Below are positions 41,801-51,200 of a DNA stretch of 64,000 nt, piece by piece (position 1 is the first letter of the stretch; each line of letters opens with the position of its first letter). Below the pieces are notes generated by a model. It did not search any database and had not been told where the DNA came from. It saw only the letters and a list, made by a program, of their open reading frames with translations. A program made the position numbers and the translations under genes. Source of the stretch: Schaalia sp. ORNL0103 (GTDB lineage Bacteria; Actinomycetota; Actinomycetes; Actinomycetales; Actinomycetaceae); the NCBI RefSeq assembly GCF_019429565.1, contig NZ_JAHXSA010000002.1, positions 62,001-126,000 on the forward strand, in the 5' to 3' direction.

Positions 41801-41825
41801 CATGGAGAAGAAGGACATGATCTAG
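38814..41825 (+). CDS. Kinase-like / LPG-synthase-type flippase fusion protein
   Basis: A 1003-residue protein. Residues 1 to about 170: disordered, acidic, Ala/Pro-rich. Then a membrane block of four or five helices (about 195-385), a soluble middle (about 390-690) resembling a degraded protein kinase, with HRALTPEAVVVDS where the HRD loop would be and LLDWDSGEV in place of DFG, and a C-terminal eight-helix domain (about 705-1000) of the lysylphosphatidylglycerol synthase TM/UPF0104 family (GVGPAALNLRYLRKR, ANAAGSFIPSPGGIGTVETAL). It probably moves or modifies an envelope lipid. The ATG at 38814 is supported by the leaderless promoter. Confidence 0.8.
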   Translation: MRKRKDSHDGSPVGDTNILFVPDSSADPSASGVDALMGMIDEAGAPLQAPPPPEVPSSEAHTEVMEPVVTPDATTAPVAMPPSIPPSHADADQGAPASSTNDESAADPLLPPSAPTADDAASSAEPTDEAEDSAPEAATETDAEASTDDKDADIESAASPATGEIAANLPVRRMRLPRPVYIADRILPVRRRREDLVDVVISLIAILFIWTIGALASATTRGVTMDVLSFQLVRQILILPVSIAEGLIILITPILVIVSLALRKRLQAIIQVLVTSLVAAVGGWIIILLTGLLPSDLTAPLSVDRALATQGSQTGIAIAINLVIVTLCALFTSAGEAQSMKAIKWGWTGLWIILILGVLRSSMTLPVAFISVFLGRAFGSGSRWIMGYDDQRAKGAKLVEALLNIGITPSRIVRTDLDTTEEPLATWAVAENSRGHLTQMPADLGDMGVTVTRRPSHDHHRHYQAWSDTGLAYEIIAMDPGQELTGTLLEMWNNLRLRGISRWVSPSLKAQAERSSFTTLQALRAGVFTQEPIGIASASDSIILVMSALPPTTPLTELGENASDEVLDRAWEQLHFAHSRGISHRALTPEAVVVDSSSDVWLLDWDSGEVATTELNQSIDIAQMLVLTALAVGPERALEAGRRCVGEETLIACAPVIQKPVLPAEINQRLRRSDLLGDLRAALVGDSEAETAPTADLQRFRPRTIFTIAVAFIAVFIVVGSLNFSDIVTTVKSANLWWMLTSAVLACLIWVGSAVPLVALSPEKLSLRETLVAQVAASIITIVAPAGVGPAALNLRYLRKRRVPTAMAVTTVTLMQISQALITIILLLLVMVIAGSSLSVSVPYGTILGVVAVVMVAVGIIVAVPKVRRWIWSKIQPTWQQVYPRLLWIIGQPRRLAAVVGGNLLMNIGYVGSFWTALLAMGGSLNFSTVSITYLTANAAGSFIPSPGGIGTVETALTSGLTVAGISSSVAIATALLYRLVTFYGRIPFGWLAMKYMEKKDMI

Positions 41826-41859
41826 GGCGCGGACAGACGCGCGCAGATCAGTAACACTA

Positions 41860-41900
41860 TCCATTTACTTCAAATTAAGACTGAATTTAAAGTAAATGGA
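41860..41900. repeat. AT-rich palindrome downstream of fic
   Basis: TCCATTTACTT (41860-41870) pairs with AAGTAAATGGA (41890-41900), with AAATT/AATTT inside and an AAGACTG loop. It lies between the stop at 41825 and the Fic gene end and shares the ATTACTT/TTTACTT core with the palindrome upstream of fic. Confidence 0.6.
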
Positions 41901-41987
41901 AGCAATACCTTCTCAACGAACATATCCACAGTCGCACCCTGACGACTGCCACCGCATCGCGGCAACCCTCGGGCCCCTCCCCTCTTG

Positions 41988-43370
41988 TCACTCACCGTCC
42001 CTTTCAAGGGCACAATCAACCCGGCGCTGAAGATCCAACACCGGATACCACTCGAAACTCCGGCCGCGCCGAACACGCCTCAAATAGCCCTCATCCTCGA
42101 GTCCACGCAGGTCGGCGTGCGCAGTCTGAGGAGTGACCCTGTATTTGTTGGCATGCGCCGCCGCTGTCACTGTCATCATGGGATCACGCAAGGCTTCTTC
42201 GATGACGCCGATCTGACGGTTCGTGAGCGTCGTGGCGCGCAGGCGATGCTTCACCTGATCCAGCTCCTTGGATTTCTTTGCCAGATAATCGTGCAGCTCG
42301 CGGATTCCACGCAGAATTATCCGAGCATGCCAGATCAGGAAGTAGGTAAGGTCGCCCTCATCCTGCTCAACCTCAAGGAATGAGCGAGCGTACTGTGCGG
42401 GCGCTCTGTGCAATAGTCGGGACACCGGAACGAAGTCCATCAGAAAGAAGCCCTCACGCAGCATCACCCACTGCGCAATGACGCGGGCCGTGCGACCGTT
42501 ACCATCAACGAAGTAGTGGTCGTATCCCATCATGAAGTGAACAATGAGCGCCCTTACGAGGGGCGGCACATATTGCGTCGCATACTCACCTTCGCCATTT
42601 ACAAAGGAACACAGACGCTCCAGGCGCTCGGGCAGCTCCGATGCGGACGGCGGAACATGGAGCAGTTGCTCCTCATTTTCTGTCCCGTAGATGCGAACCC
42701 TGCCCTCCCCCTCCCGCTGGAGGCGGCCAGCATCGCCCGGATCATCGAGCGTCCCCTCGGTCACGATCCGATGCACCTCGCAGACAAACTCAGGAGTGAG
42801 CTTATCCGTGAGACGCCCCCGCACAAATTCAAGGGCGAGAAAGTTGTTTCGGATCATCCGCTCCGACCGCGTCTGTGGACGTCTCCCCTCCCGGAGCATC
42901 TTTTTCGCATCGCGCCTCGACGTGGAGGCTCCCTCCATCTGGGAGGATGTGATCGCCTCCTCGTACAGGGAGTTGATGAGGTACCTGTCTCGCGCAGCCT
43001 CCGTTGCAACCTCCCCTGGGAGCTCGACCTGACCTCGCGCCTGAGCGGTAATGTCCTCATTCAGACTCAAAAGAACATCTGGAAGATTGAAGGTCAAGGG
43101 CGTTGTGTCCTTCATCGTGAAGGGCGTCGGCCTGGCCGTGGTCGCTCGCGCACTGCGCACTGCACACCACCACGCCTCGCGAGTGAGCCCCTCGGGCACC
43201 GGCTCGGCACGGAAGTAATACTCCCACGGTCGATACTCTGGATCATCAAGTCCGCCAGCTAGCGCACGAATAACAGACGAACGATGGTCCTCATCCATAC
43301 CCCTGAGGCTATCGAGAACACTCTCATAGAGTTCAGCCAGACGACAAGGCGGAGGGGTCGGCTTCTTCAT
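41988..43370 (-). CDS. Fic family AMP-transferase with C-terminal winged helix
   Basis: A 460-residue Fic protein. The active-site motif HYFVDGNGRTAR (residues 285-296) matches HxFx(D/E)GNGRxxR. An N-terminal inhibitory motif SSQMEG (142-147) matches (S/T)xxxE(G/N), so it is of the self-inhibited class II type. Residues about 370-460 look like a winged-helix DNA-binding domain (LTNRQIGVIEEALRDP, VTPQTAHADLRGLEDEGYL), suggesting autoregulation. ATG 43370 is chosen for its upstream GGAG. It stands alone with AT-rich palindromes on both sides, which hints at acquisition. Confidence 0.92.
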   Translation of the reverse strand: MKKPTPPPCRLAELYESVLDSLRGMDEDHRSSVIRALAGGLDDPEYRPWEYYFRAEPVPEGLTREAWWCAVRSARATTARPTPFTMKDTTPLTFNLPDVLLSLNEDITAQARGQVELPGEVATEAARDRYLINSLYEEAITSSQMEGASTSRRDAKKMLREGRRPQTRSERMIRNNFLALEFVRGRLTDKLTPEFVCEVHRIVTEGTLDDPGDAGRLQREGEGRVRIYGTENEEQLLHVPPSASELPERLERLCSFVNGEGEYATQYVPPLVRALIVHFMMGYDHYFVDGNGRTARVIAQWVMLREGFFLMDFVPVSRLLHRAPAQYARSFLEVEQDEGDLTYFLIWHARIILRGIRELHDYLAKKSKELDQVKHRLRATTLTNRQIGVIEEALRDPMMTVTAAAHANKYRVTPQTAHADLRGLEDEGYLRRVRRGRSFEWYPVLDLQRRVDCALERDGE

Positions 43371-43394
43371 GACTGCTCCGTTCACACAAAATCA

Positions 43395-43434
43395 AATTAC
43401 TTCTAATTCTATCTTAATTTTAAGTAATTAGAAA
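43395..43434 (-). promoter_or_regulatory. AT-rich palindromic region upstream of fic
   Basis: AATTACTT (43395-43402) is inverted at 43422-43429, and the overlapping TTCTAATT (43401-43408) at 43427-43434. A likely operator/promoter for the Fic-winged-helix protein. Confidence 0.5.
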
Positions 43435-43485
43435 TGTTGCGCCCCAAGTCTTGGATCTCATCTAGGAGAAATGGCGCGCCCCCAC

Positions 43486-43508
43486 CTGCCTCACCCGGCG
43501 CGAGGCAG
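43486..43508 (-). terminator. Terminator hairpin
   Basis: CTGCCTC (43486-43492) with GAGGCAG (43502-43508), 9-nt loop, just after the stop of the I9-like gene. Confidence 0.5.
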
Positions 43509-43520
43509 CCGGATGTTCGT

Positions 43521-43985
43521 TTACTGGAGGTTGTTGTTGCCGTCCGGGTATGCCCCCTGGACGCCGCTCACCGCTCGAATGACGTCGATCGACCCGGCGG
43601 GCACGCGCAGAGCGTAGCCGCGCAGGGCGTTGCGATACTCGCGTTCCACGGACACGGAGGCGCCCGGGAACGCGGCGGTTACGGCCTCGTTGATCGAGGC
43701 GAGGGTCGCCTCGCCGTCGGCGCTTTCCGCGAGCTGGACGATGACGACGACCGAGGTGTCTGCGTCCTGGCCGGACTGCGCGCTCGGTCCGCTCTGCCCG
43801 TTCTTGGACGTCAGTGCAGTGTCGGGGTCGATCGTCGGCGAGGCCGTGGCTCGCAGCGCGGACTGGGCGGAGTCGCTGCCCGGGTTGGACTGTGGCGAGG
43901 GCGTCGACGTGGAGGCAGGCGAGCAGCCCGCGACCGCGAGCGCGCACGTGCCCACCCCGGCCAGGAAAACAGCTGGCTTCTTCAT
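43521..43985 (-). CDS. Free-standing inhibitor-I9-like lipoprotein
   Basis: A 154-residue protein with a lipoprotein signal (MKKPAVFLAGVGTCALAVAGC, Cys21), a Ser/Pro/Thr linker, then a domain that matches the prodomain of the two large subtilisins encoded next: DTALTSKNGQS, VVVIVQLAESADG, LASINEAVTAAFPGASVSVEREYRNALRGYAL and DVIRAVSGVQGAYPDG. In the proteases the same block is followed by the catalytic domain; here a stop follows after NNNLQ. It could be a lipid-anchored protease inhibitor or chaperone acting in trans, or a relic of a truncated protease gene. The reading frame is intact. Confidence 0.8.
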   Translation of the reverse strand: MKKPAVFLAGVGTCALAVAGCSPASTSTPSPQSNPGSDSAQSALRATASPTIDPDTALTSKNGQSGPSAQSGQDADTSVVVIVQLAESADGEATLASINEAVTAAFPGASVSVEREYRNALRGYALRVPAGSIDVIRAVSGVQGAYPDGNNNLQ

Positions 43986-44117
43986 GGACTGCACTCCCAT
44001 ACGTTCGACGCAGATACGAGGCGACATCGAGGTGTGTCGCCGCTTCCAACATACCGCAGCGACGATCGGGAATGCGACGTTCGTGCGCGCATGAACACCC
44101 GTGGGCGCGCATGAGAA

Positions 44118-44156
44118 GGGGCCCGGGAGCGCTCGCAGTGAGCGTTCCCGGGCCCC
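44118..44156 (-). terminator. Terminator of the first large protease gene
   Basis: A 17-bp stem (44118-44134 with 44140-44156, one G-T wobble) with loop GCAGT. Similar in sequence to the hairpin at 52198-52235. Confidence 0.85.
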
Positions 44157-44199
44157 GGCCTCGTGAATGAGCGAATCAGTGATTCAGGTGCGATGCGCG

Positions 44200-47100
44200 T
44201 CAGCGCACCCAGACCCCGTTCGCGTCGAACACGTAGGTGCGTCCGTTGATCACGTGAGTGCCGGTGAACATTGCCCCATCGGGTCCCAGGTAGTACCAGG
44301 TACCGTCGAGGTTCAACCATCCGGTGTGCATCGCGCCCGAATCCTTCAGGTAGTACCAGGAGCCACCATCGTGCACCCATCCGGTGGCCATCGCGCCGCT
44401 ACCGGTGAGGTAGTACCACGAGCCACCGTCGGCGACCCACCCGGTCTTCATGACCTTCGTAGCCGGATCCAGGTAGTACCAGTAAGCACCGTCGAAGCTC
44501 TCGTCGAACACCCAGCCGCCAACCAGGGCGCCCTCGGAATTTGCGTACACCCACGCACCGTCATCGCGCCGGAGCCAGCCGGTCATCATGTAGCCGTCGG
44601 AGCCGAACAGGTAGTCCTTGCCACCGATCGTGAACCAGCCGTTCTTGAGGTACTCCTTCCCGTTGGCGCACTGGTACCACCAGCCACGCAAGTCCTTCGC
44701 CCAGTGGCCGCCGTCAGCCGTGACGCACACGCCAGGGTTATCCGACGGCAGGTCAAGGGTCGCTGCCTTGGAGTGGTTCAGTCCGTAATCCCACGCGAGG
44801 ACGTAGGGGTGGGCGATGACCTCGCCGGAGCCACCCTGATCGGCCCACCCCTGCGAGATGGCCGACATGGGAACCTCGACGTGGTACGTGTAGGTTCCGT
44901 CAGCCCCGACCGTTCCTTCGTTGTCCGCGAACACGTGGCGGTAGAACCACAGGCCGTCGGCCGGGTCATGCAGGTCGAACGCGGCCAGCGGGGACGCGTC
45001 GGTGACGTCAAAGGACACGACCGTGTCGGCACCCTCGCCCTTGTACTCCAGGTTGGAGACAACGGGCGCGGCCGTGTCGATGCGGAACTCGTAGGAGATC
45101 GACTGCTCGGCCTGCGAAGGGCCGTCGTTGTGCGCGGACAGCGTCAGCTTGTACACACCATCGGGCAGGTTCCTGTACTCGGCGTCGCGCAGATCCAGGA
45201 CCAGCGGCTCACGTCCCCGCTCGACCCACGTCATCCTTCCGGACGAATCCAGCGCGGACTTCCAGTTCTGGTAGCGCGTGAAGGACGCGATCGTCTCTCC
45301 CGCAGCGTTCGTGTACGCGGCGTTGATCGTGTGCACGCTGCGCAGCGTGCCCGTGCGGGGTTCGAGAATCGTGGGAGCGCCCGAGGCAACCGAGCGAGAG
45401 AGGACGTTCTTGCTCGAGCTGGGCAGACCGATACGATCAGCATCCTTGACCAGGGGGTTGTATCCCAGCTGCTGGCGCGTGGATCCGTTGTAGACCCAGG
45501 AGGCGAGCGTGTGAGCCCCGTCCTCGGAGGCGAGGGCGTCGAAAATGGGGGCCTTGCCCCAGTCACCGTAGAAGCCCAAGTAGGGCACGGTCAGGTCGGG
45601 CTGGGACGCGGTCTTCGAGGCGAAACGCACGAATCCATCGAGGAAGGTGCCGTTGGGCGTGTTCTGCGCGACGGAGGAGTCGAAGTCGGAGCCAGGCTTG
45701 ACATCCACGCCCACCGTGACCTCGCCGTTCGCGGGAACGGTAACGGTCGCGCCCTCACCGGTGCCACTCACGGCCGCGCCGGAGTAGGCGATGTCCACGC
45801 CCTTGCCTCGCCAATCGGCGGACTTGCCGGTGAAGAACCCACCCTCAACAATCTCGGAGAGGGCCTGCGAGCTCAGCGCGTAGGTGGCCTCCGCGCCGGA
45901 CAGGTTGTGCAGCGTGACGTCGAAGTGCCAGCCCTTCGTACCATCCCCCAGGTCCGCCTTGGGCCGGGACTGCTCGGGGGCGCCGACCACGGTCGGATAC
46001 ACGGACGAGGTCGTGGCCGCCAGGACATTCGTCAGGCCCGATCCCTGCTTGCGCGGTGAGTACGGGGCGCCAGTGTCCTGGAGCGGGTCGACGACGGGGG
46101 TCGCCGTTCCCATGATGAGGTTCTGGACGACATCGATCTTCTGACGCGCGCTCATCGAGGCAAACAGCGGATCGTTCTCAACGCGCTGCAGGACGACGGC
46201 GCTCACGCCCGCCATCTGCGGGGTCGCCATCGAGGTGCCGGACATGAACTCGTAGGTGCCGCCGGGCACAGCCGAGTAGATGTTGCCTCCGGGGGCGCTG
46301 ACCTCGGGCTTGAGGCGCAGGTCCGGGGTGACGCCCAACGAGGAGAAGCTCGACATGGAGTACTTCTTGCTCGGGGCCACGACCTTGCCGGGGGCGACGC
46401 TCAGGTGGTGGTCGGCGGCGGCCAGCATGGCCTCACCGTCAGCCTGCGAGATGAACGCGGCGGGCACGCCGTCCGTCGCCAGGCTCATGACCACGAGCGA
46501 GTCACCGGGCACGTTGTTGTAGACGATGAAGCCGGCGGGCTTGGAGCCGGCAATGTTGTTGAACTTGTCCTGGAAGGTGAGAGTACCGCGCTTGACCAGC
46601 ACGATCTTGCCCGCGAGGCCCTCGGGGTACTTGGCCTTGAGCGCGGCGCCATCCTCGGGCGAACCGATGCCGCCGTCGACGTACTCGAAGGGACCGCCGG
46701 TCAGGTCGGACAGGTCGGGCATCTTCTGGCCGTCGGCGCCGCCGGCGCGCTGGTAGGCGATGTCGCGGTCGCCGACGGTGAAGGCGCTGTGCGACAGCGA
46801 GTTGTCGACCGAGGCCACGGACACGACGGAGGAGTAGGACGCCGGTTCGCCCAGGACGGAGGAGTCGGGGTCGGAGGCGAAGGGCAGGTTCTTGCCGGAG
46901 AGGTTGCCGTATCCGGCCGTGTACTCGTTGCCGGCGGCCGCGTTCACGGTGACGCCAGCGTCCTGGAGGCTCTTGAACACGGTCGCGTACATGGAGTCGG
47001 CCTCGTTATCCATGCCGCCGGTCTGTCCGAGGGACAGGTTCACGACGTCGGGGCGCAGGACGACCATGTCGTCGAGGGCGGCGAGCAGCGCCGAGTCCGG

Positions 47101-48024
47101 GATGCCGCCGCTGATACTGCTGGCGACCTTGGCGACGATGATCTGCGCGTCCGGGGCGATGCCCACGATTTCACCCGCGTTGCCCGCGGTGATGCCGGCG
47201 ACGTGCGTGCCGTGCGATCCGGCTTTGCCGGTCGGCGAGGCGTCCGGGTCGTTATCCGCGTAGTCGTAGGCGAAGGGGAACTTTTCCGACACGTAGCTGC
47301 CGGTCTTGCCGTCGCCAAGATGTGGGGTCAGGCCCTCCACCTTGTCCTCGGAAAGCCCGGGGGTCCCGTGCAGGGCACCCGCGAACGCTGGGTGGGTCAT
47401 GTCCACGCCCGTGTCGATGATGGCGACGACCTTGCCATTACCCTTTTGGGTGATCTGGTCGGCGTGCATCATCAGCTGGGCGCTGAGGTTGTCGGGGTTC
47501 TGGGTGGAGATGCGCGAGGAGTTCGTCGCGCCCTCTCCGGCGACCTGGTCATCGACACCATCGACATGGGTCTCGCGATCGAGGAAGGCGGCGTTGACGC
47601 CGCTCACCGCGCGGATCGCGTCGAGGGATCCGGCGGGGGCGCTCAGCGCGAAGCCCTGCAGGGCCTTGTCGTACTGGCGCTCCACCTGGGCGGAAGAGCC
47701 GGGGAACGCACCGGCCACGGCCTCGTTGATCGAGGCGAGGGAGGCCGCGCGGTCTGCACCCTCGTCGAGCTGGACGACGATAGTGACGACCGCGGCGGGG
47801 TCGACCTCGTCGGTCGTCGGCGGCTGAGCGTCCTGCGTGGTCTGTCCGCTCTTCGAGGTGAGCGCGGTATCGACGTCGCCGACGGGCAGGGACGAGGCCG
47901 TGGCGCCTGCGTCGGGTCGGGTGTCTGCCGGGGTTGGCGGGGATGCGAGGGTCGCGGGGCCGGCAACCACCAGAGCGGCGGTGCCAGCCAGCGCGAGGAA
48001 CGCCGCTGGTTTCTTCGTTGTCAT
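44200..48024 (-). CDS. Cell-wall subtilisin-type protease (C5a peptidase/lactocepin-like) with aromatic wall-binding repeats
   Basis: A 1274-residue secreted protein. Signal peptide 1-28; I9-like prodomain (about 78-150); S8 domain with triad Asp204 (AIIDTGVD), His271 (SHGTHVAG) and Ser598 (SGTSMATP); a PA insert (KAKYPEGLAGKIVLVKRG, NNVPGDSL) inside the catalytic domain; Fn3-like domains after it (WHFDVTLHNLSG); a module with DLHDPADGLWFYRHV; and a C-terminal set of about seven 20-residue repeats of the type GWV-x-DGGSWYYL. The repeats belong to the choline/glucan-binding superfamily and should hold it on the wall. RBS GGAG lies 8 nt before the ATG. Confidence 0.93.
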   Translation of the reverse strand: MTTKKPAAFLALAGTAALVVAGPATLASPPTPADTRPDAGATASSLPVGDVDTALTSKSGQTTQDAQPPTTDEVDPAAVVTIVVQLDEGADRAASLASINEAVAGAFPGSSAQVERQYDKALQGFALSAPAGSLDAIRAVSGVNAAFLDRETHVDGVDDQVAGEGATNSSRISTQNPDNLSAQLMMHADQITQKGNGKVVAIIDTGVDMTHPAFAGALHGTPGLSEDKVEGLTPHLGDGKTGSYVSEKFPFAYDYADNDPDASPTGKAGSHGTHVAGITAGNAGEIVGIAPDAQIIVAKVASSISGGIPDSALLAALDDMVVLRPDVVNLSLGQTGGMDNEADSMYATVFKSLQDAGVTVNAAAGNEYTAGYGNLSGKNLPFASDPDSSVLGEPASYSSVVSVASVDNSLSHSAFTVGDRDIAYQRAGGADGQKMPDLSDLTGGPFEYVDGGIGSPEDGAALKAKYPEGLAGKIVLVKRGTLTFQDKFNNIAGSKPAGFIVYNNVPGDSLVVMSLATDGVPAAFISQADGEAMLAAADHHLSVAPGKVVAPSKKYSMSSFSSLGVTPDLRLKPEVSAPGGNIYSAVPGGTYEFMSGTSMATPQMAGVSAVVLQRVENDPLFASMSARQKIDVVQNLIMGTATPVVDPLQDTGAPYSPRKQGSGLTNVLAATTSSVYPTVVGAPEQSRPKADLGDGTKGWHFDVTLHNLSGAEATYALSSQALSEIVEGGFFTGKSADWRGKGVDIAYSGAAVSGTGEGATVTVPANGEVTVGVDVKPGSDFDSSVAQNTPNGTFLDGFVRFASKTASQPDLTVPYLGFYGDWGKAPIFDALASEDGAHTLASWVYNGSTRQQLGYNPLVKDADRIGLPSSSKNVLSRSVASGAPTILEPRTGTLRSVHTINAAYTNAAGETIASFTRYQNWKSALDSSGRMTWVERGREPLVLDLRDAEYRNLPDGVYKLTLSAHNDGPSQAEQSISYEFRIDTAAPVVSNLEYKGEGADTVVSFDVTDASPLAAFDLHDPADGLWFYRHVFADNEGTVGADGTYTYHVEVPMSAISQGWADQGGSGEVIAHPYVLAWDYGLNHSKAATLDLPSDNPGVCVTADGGHWAKDLRGWWYQCANGKEYLKNGWFTIGGKDYLFGSDGYMMTGWLRRDDGAWVYANSEGALVGGWVFDESFDGAYWYYLDPATKVMKTGWVADGGSWYYLTGSGAMATGWVHDGGSWYYLKDSGAMHTGWLNLDGTWYYLGPDGAMFTGTHVINGRTYVFDANGVWVR

Positions 48025-48161
48025 GTGCGTAACTCCAAAATGTGAATGGGGACCTCGAGAGGCACGAAGCGAACGCGTACCTATTGGTCGTTATGTGAGG
48101 ACAGCGCTGCGACGCATCATTGCGCAGCACGTCGGACAGCAGGGCAGTGCGACGACGAACA

Positions 48162-48196
48162 AGGCCCGGGCCGGGTGAGACGCCCTCCCCGGGCCT
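48162..48196 (-). terminator. Terminator of the second large protease gene
   Basis: AGGCCCGGG (48162-48170) with CCCGGGCCT (48188-48196), just beyond the stop at 48222. Confidence 0.65.
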
Positions 48197-48221
48197 CGTC
48201 GTCGCTGGGCAAGCACTCAGG

Positions 48222-51200
48222 TCAACCGACCCACGCGCCGCTCCCGTCAAAGACGTAGGTACGCCCGTTAATCACGTGCGTGCCCGTGAACATCGCACCA
48301 TCGGGGCCCAGGTAGTACCAGGTGCCACCGACCTTGACCCAGCCTGTCGCCATCTTGCCCGAGTCGGACAGGTAGTACCAGGAGCCGCCATCGTGCACCC
48401 AGCCGATGGCCATCGCGCCGGAACCTGTGAGGTAGTACCACGAGCCGCCGTCGGCGAGCCACCCGGTCTTCATGATCTTGGTGGCCGGATCCAGGTAGTA
48501 CCAGTAGGGGCCACCGTACACGCCGTCGAGGACCCACCCGCCGACGGGAACGCCATCGGAATCCACGTACATCCAGTCACCGCTGGGGTGCTTGACGAAG
48601 CCGGTCATCATGTAACCGGAGGGGCTGAACTGGTAGTCCCTGCCACCGATCGTGAACCAGCCTCCTCCCAGGTACGCCCTCTCGTTAGCGCACTGGTACC
48701 GCCAGTACCGCACTTCCTTGATCCAGTGACCGCCCGTCGGATCCTTGCACGAGGCCGTCTCGTTGTCGTCGGAGATGGGCAGGTCGAGGCTCACCGGCTC
48801 GGAGGGGTTGAGCCCGTAGTCCCACGCGAGCAGGTAGGGATTGTCGATGACTCCGCCGACGCCACCCTGGTCACTCCACGCCCCAGAGATCTCCATCAAT
48901 GGGATCTCAACGTGGTACATGTACCGACCGTCGGGGCCAACGCTACCCTCGCTCTCGGTGAAGACGTGGCGGTAGAACCACAGGCCGTCAGCCGGGTCGT
49001 GCAAGTCGATCGCCGCCAGGGGCGAGTCATCGGCGACATTGAAGGACACGGCCATGTCGGGCCCGTCTCCGCCGTACGTCACTCCTGAGATGACCGGTGC
49101 CGTCGTGTCGAGGCGGAACTTGTAGGAGATCGACTGCTCGGCGCGCGACGGGCCGTCGTTGGACGCGGCGATCCGCAGCGTGTACGTGCCGTCGGGCATG
49201 TGCGAGAACTTCTCCGCGTTCGCGTCGAAGACCGTGGACTCGTGGTAGGCCTCGACCCAGGTGTTCTCCTCGGTGCTCGTCTGGTAGAGGGACTTCCAGT
49301 TCCGATGGTTGGTCACCGAGAAGACCGTCTCCCCGGCCTCGTTCGTGTAGGTGCTGGTCAGCGAGTGGACGCTGCGCAGCGTGCCCGTGCGGGGTTCGAG
49401 GATCGTCGGGGCGCCCGAGGCCGTGGACCTGGAGATCACGTAGCGCTGCGGGTTGGGCTTGCCGGTGCGCTCGGCCGCCTTAACGAGGGGGTTGTAGCCG
49501 AGGGAGTCGCCGGTCTTGCCGTTGACGATGGCCGAGGCCCGGGTGTGTGCGCCGCCGTCCGAGGCGAGGGCGTCGAAGATGGGGACCTTGCCCCAGTCGC
49601 CGTAGAAGCCCAGGTAGGGCACGGCGAGGTCGGGCTGGGACGCGGTCTTCGACGCGAAGCGCACGAAACCGTCGAGGAACGTACCGTTGGGCGCATTGTC
49701 CGCGACGTAGGAGGCGAACTCGCTGCCGGGCGTGATGTCGATACCGACGGTGGCCTCGCCGCTCGCGGGGACCGTCACCGTCGCACCCTCGGCGGACGCG
49801 GATGCGGCGCCCGAGTACGCGATCTCCACGCCACGGCCTCGCCAATCAGAGGAGTGCTGCGTGAAGAATCCGCCGTCCACGATCTCGGAGAGGGCCTGCG
49901 AGCTCAGCTCGTAGGTGGCCGGAACACCCGAGAGGTTATGCAGCGTGACGTCGAAGTGCCACCCCTTCGTGCCGTCCCCCAGGTCCGCCTTGGGTCGGGA
50001 CTGCTCGGGGGCGCCGACCACGGTCGGGTACACGGACGAAGTCGTCGCAGCCAGGGCGTCGACGAGGCCCGCGCCCTGCTTACGCGGCGAGTACAACGCG
50101 CCCGTCGTCTGAGCCGCATCCGTCAGCGGACGGGCAGTGCCCATGATGAGGTTCTGGACGACGTCAGCCTTCTGACGCGCACTCATCGAGGCGAAGAGCG
50201 GGTCGGACTGGACGCGCTGCAAGACGATCGTGCTGACGCCCGCCATCTGAGGCGTGGCCATCGACGTACCCGAGGACTGCTCGTACGCACCGTCCGGTAT
50301 CGACGAGAAAACCTCGCCACCGGGCGCCGCGATCTCGGGCTTGAGGCGCAGGTCCGGGGACACGCCCCACGCGGAGAATTCCGACGCCTCGTACACGGTG
50401 GACTGCGGCAGGACCTGACCCTCGGCGATCGAGAGCGTGTGCTCGGGGGCGTCCAGCATGGCCTGGCCATCGGCCTGAGAGATGAACGCCGCGGGCATGT
50501 CCTGCGTCGTCAGATTCATGGCGATGAGCGATCCGACCGACACGTTGTTGTAGACGACGATTCCGGCGGGCTTGAGGTCGTAGAGGTTCTCGACCTTCTT
50601 CTGGTAGGTCATGTTGCCGCGGGAGACGAGCGCGATCTTGCCGGCGAGGCCGTCCGGGTACTTCGCCTTGAGCGCGGCGGCGTCCTCCTCGGAGGCGAAC
50701 CCGGCGTCCACGTACTCGTAGGTGCCGGCGGGCAGGTCGGAGAAGAAGGCGACCTTCTCGCCGTTGAGGCCGCGAGCGCGCTGATATCCGATGTCTTTCC
50801 CATTGACGGTGAAGGCGTTGCGCATCAGGGCGTTTTCGACCGAGGCGACGGCAACCACCGAGGAGTAGGTCGCCGGCTCGTCCATAACCGAGGAGTCGGG
50901 GTCCGAGGCGTAGGGCAGGCCCTTGCCGGAGTTGTTGCCGTACCCGGTGGAGAAGGCATTGCCCGAGGCCGCGTTGACGGTGATGCCCGCTTCCTGCAGC
51001 TTCTTGTACACGGTCGCGTACACCGTGTCGGCCTCGCCATCCATGCCGGCCGTCCAGCCGAGCGACAGGTTAATGACGTCGGGATGCAGGACGAGCATGT
51101 CGTCGAGGGAGGCAAGCAGCGCCGAGTCCAGCAGCGCGTCGTCCTCGCTGCGCGTCACCTTCGCGACGATCACCTGGGTGTTCGGAGCGGTGCCGACGAT

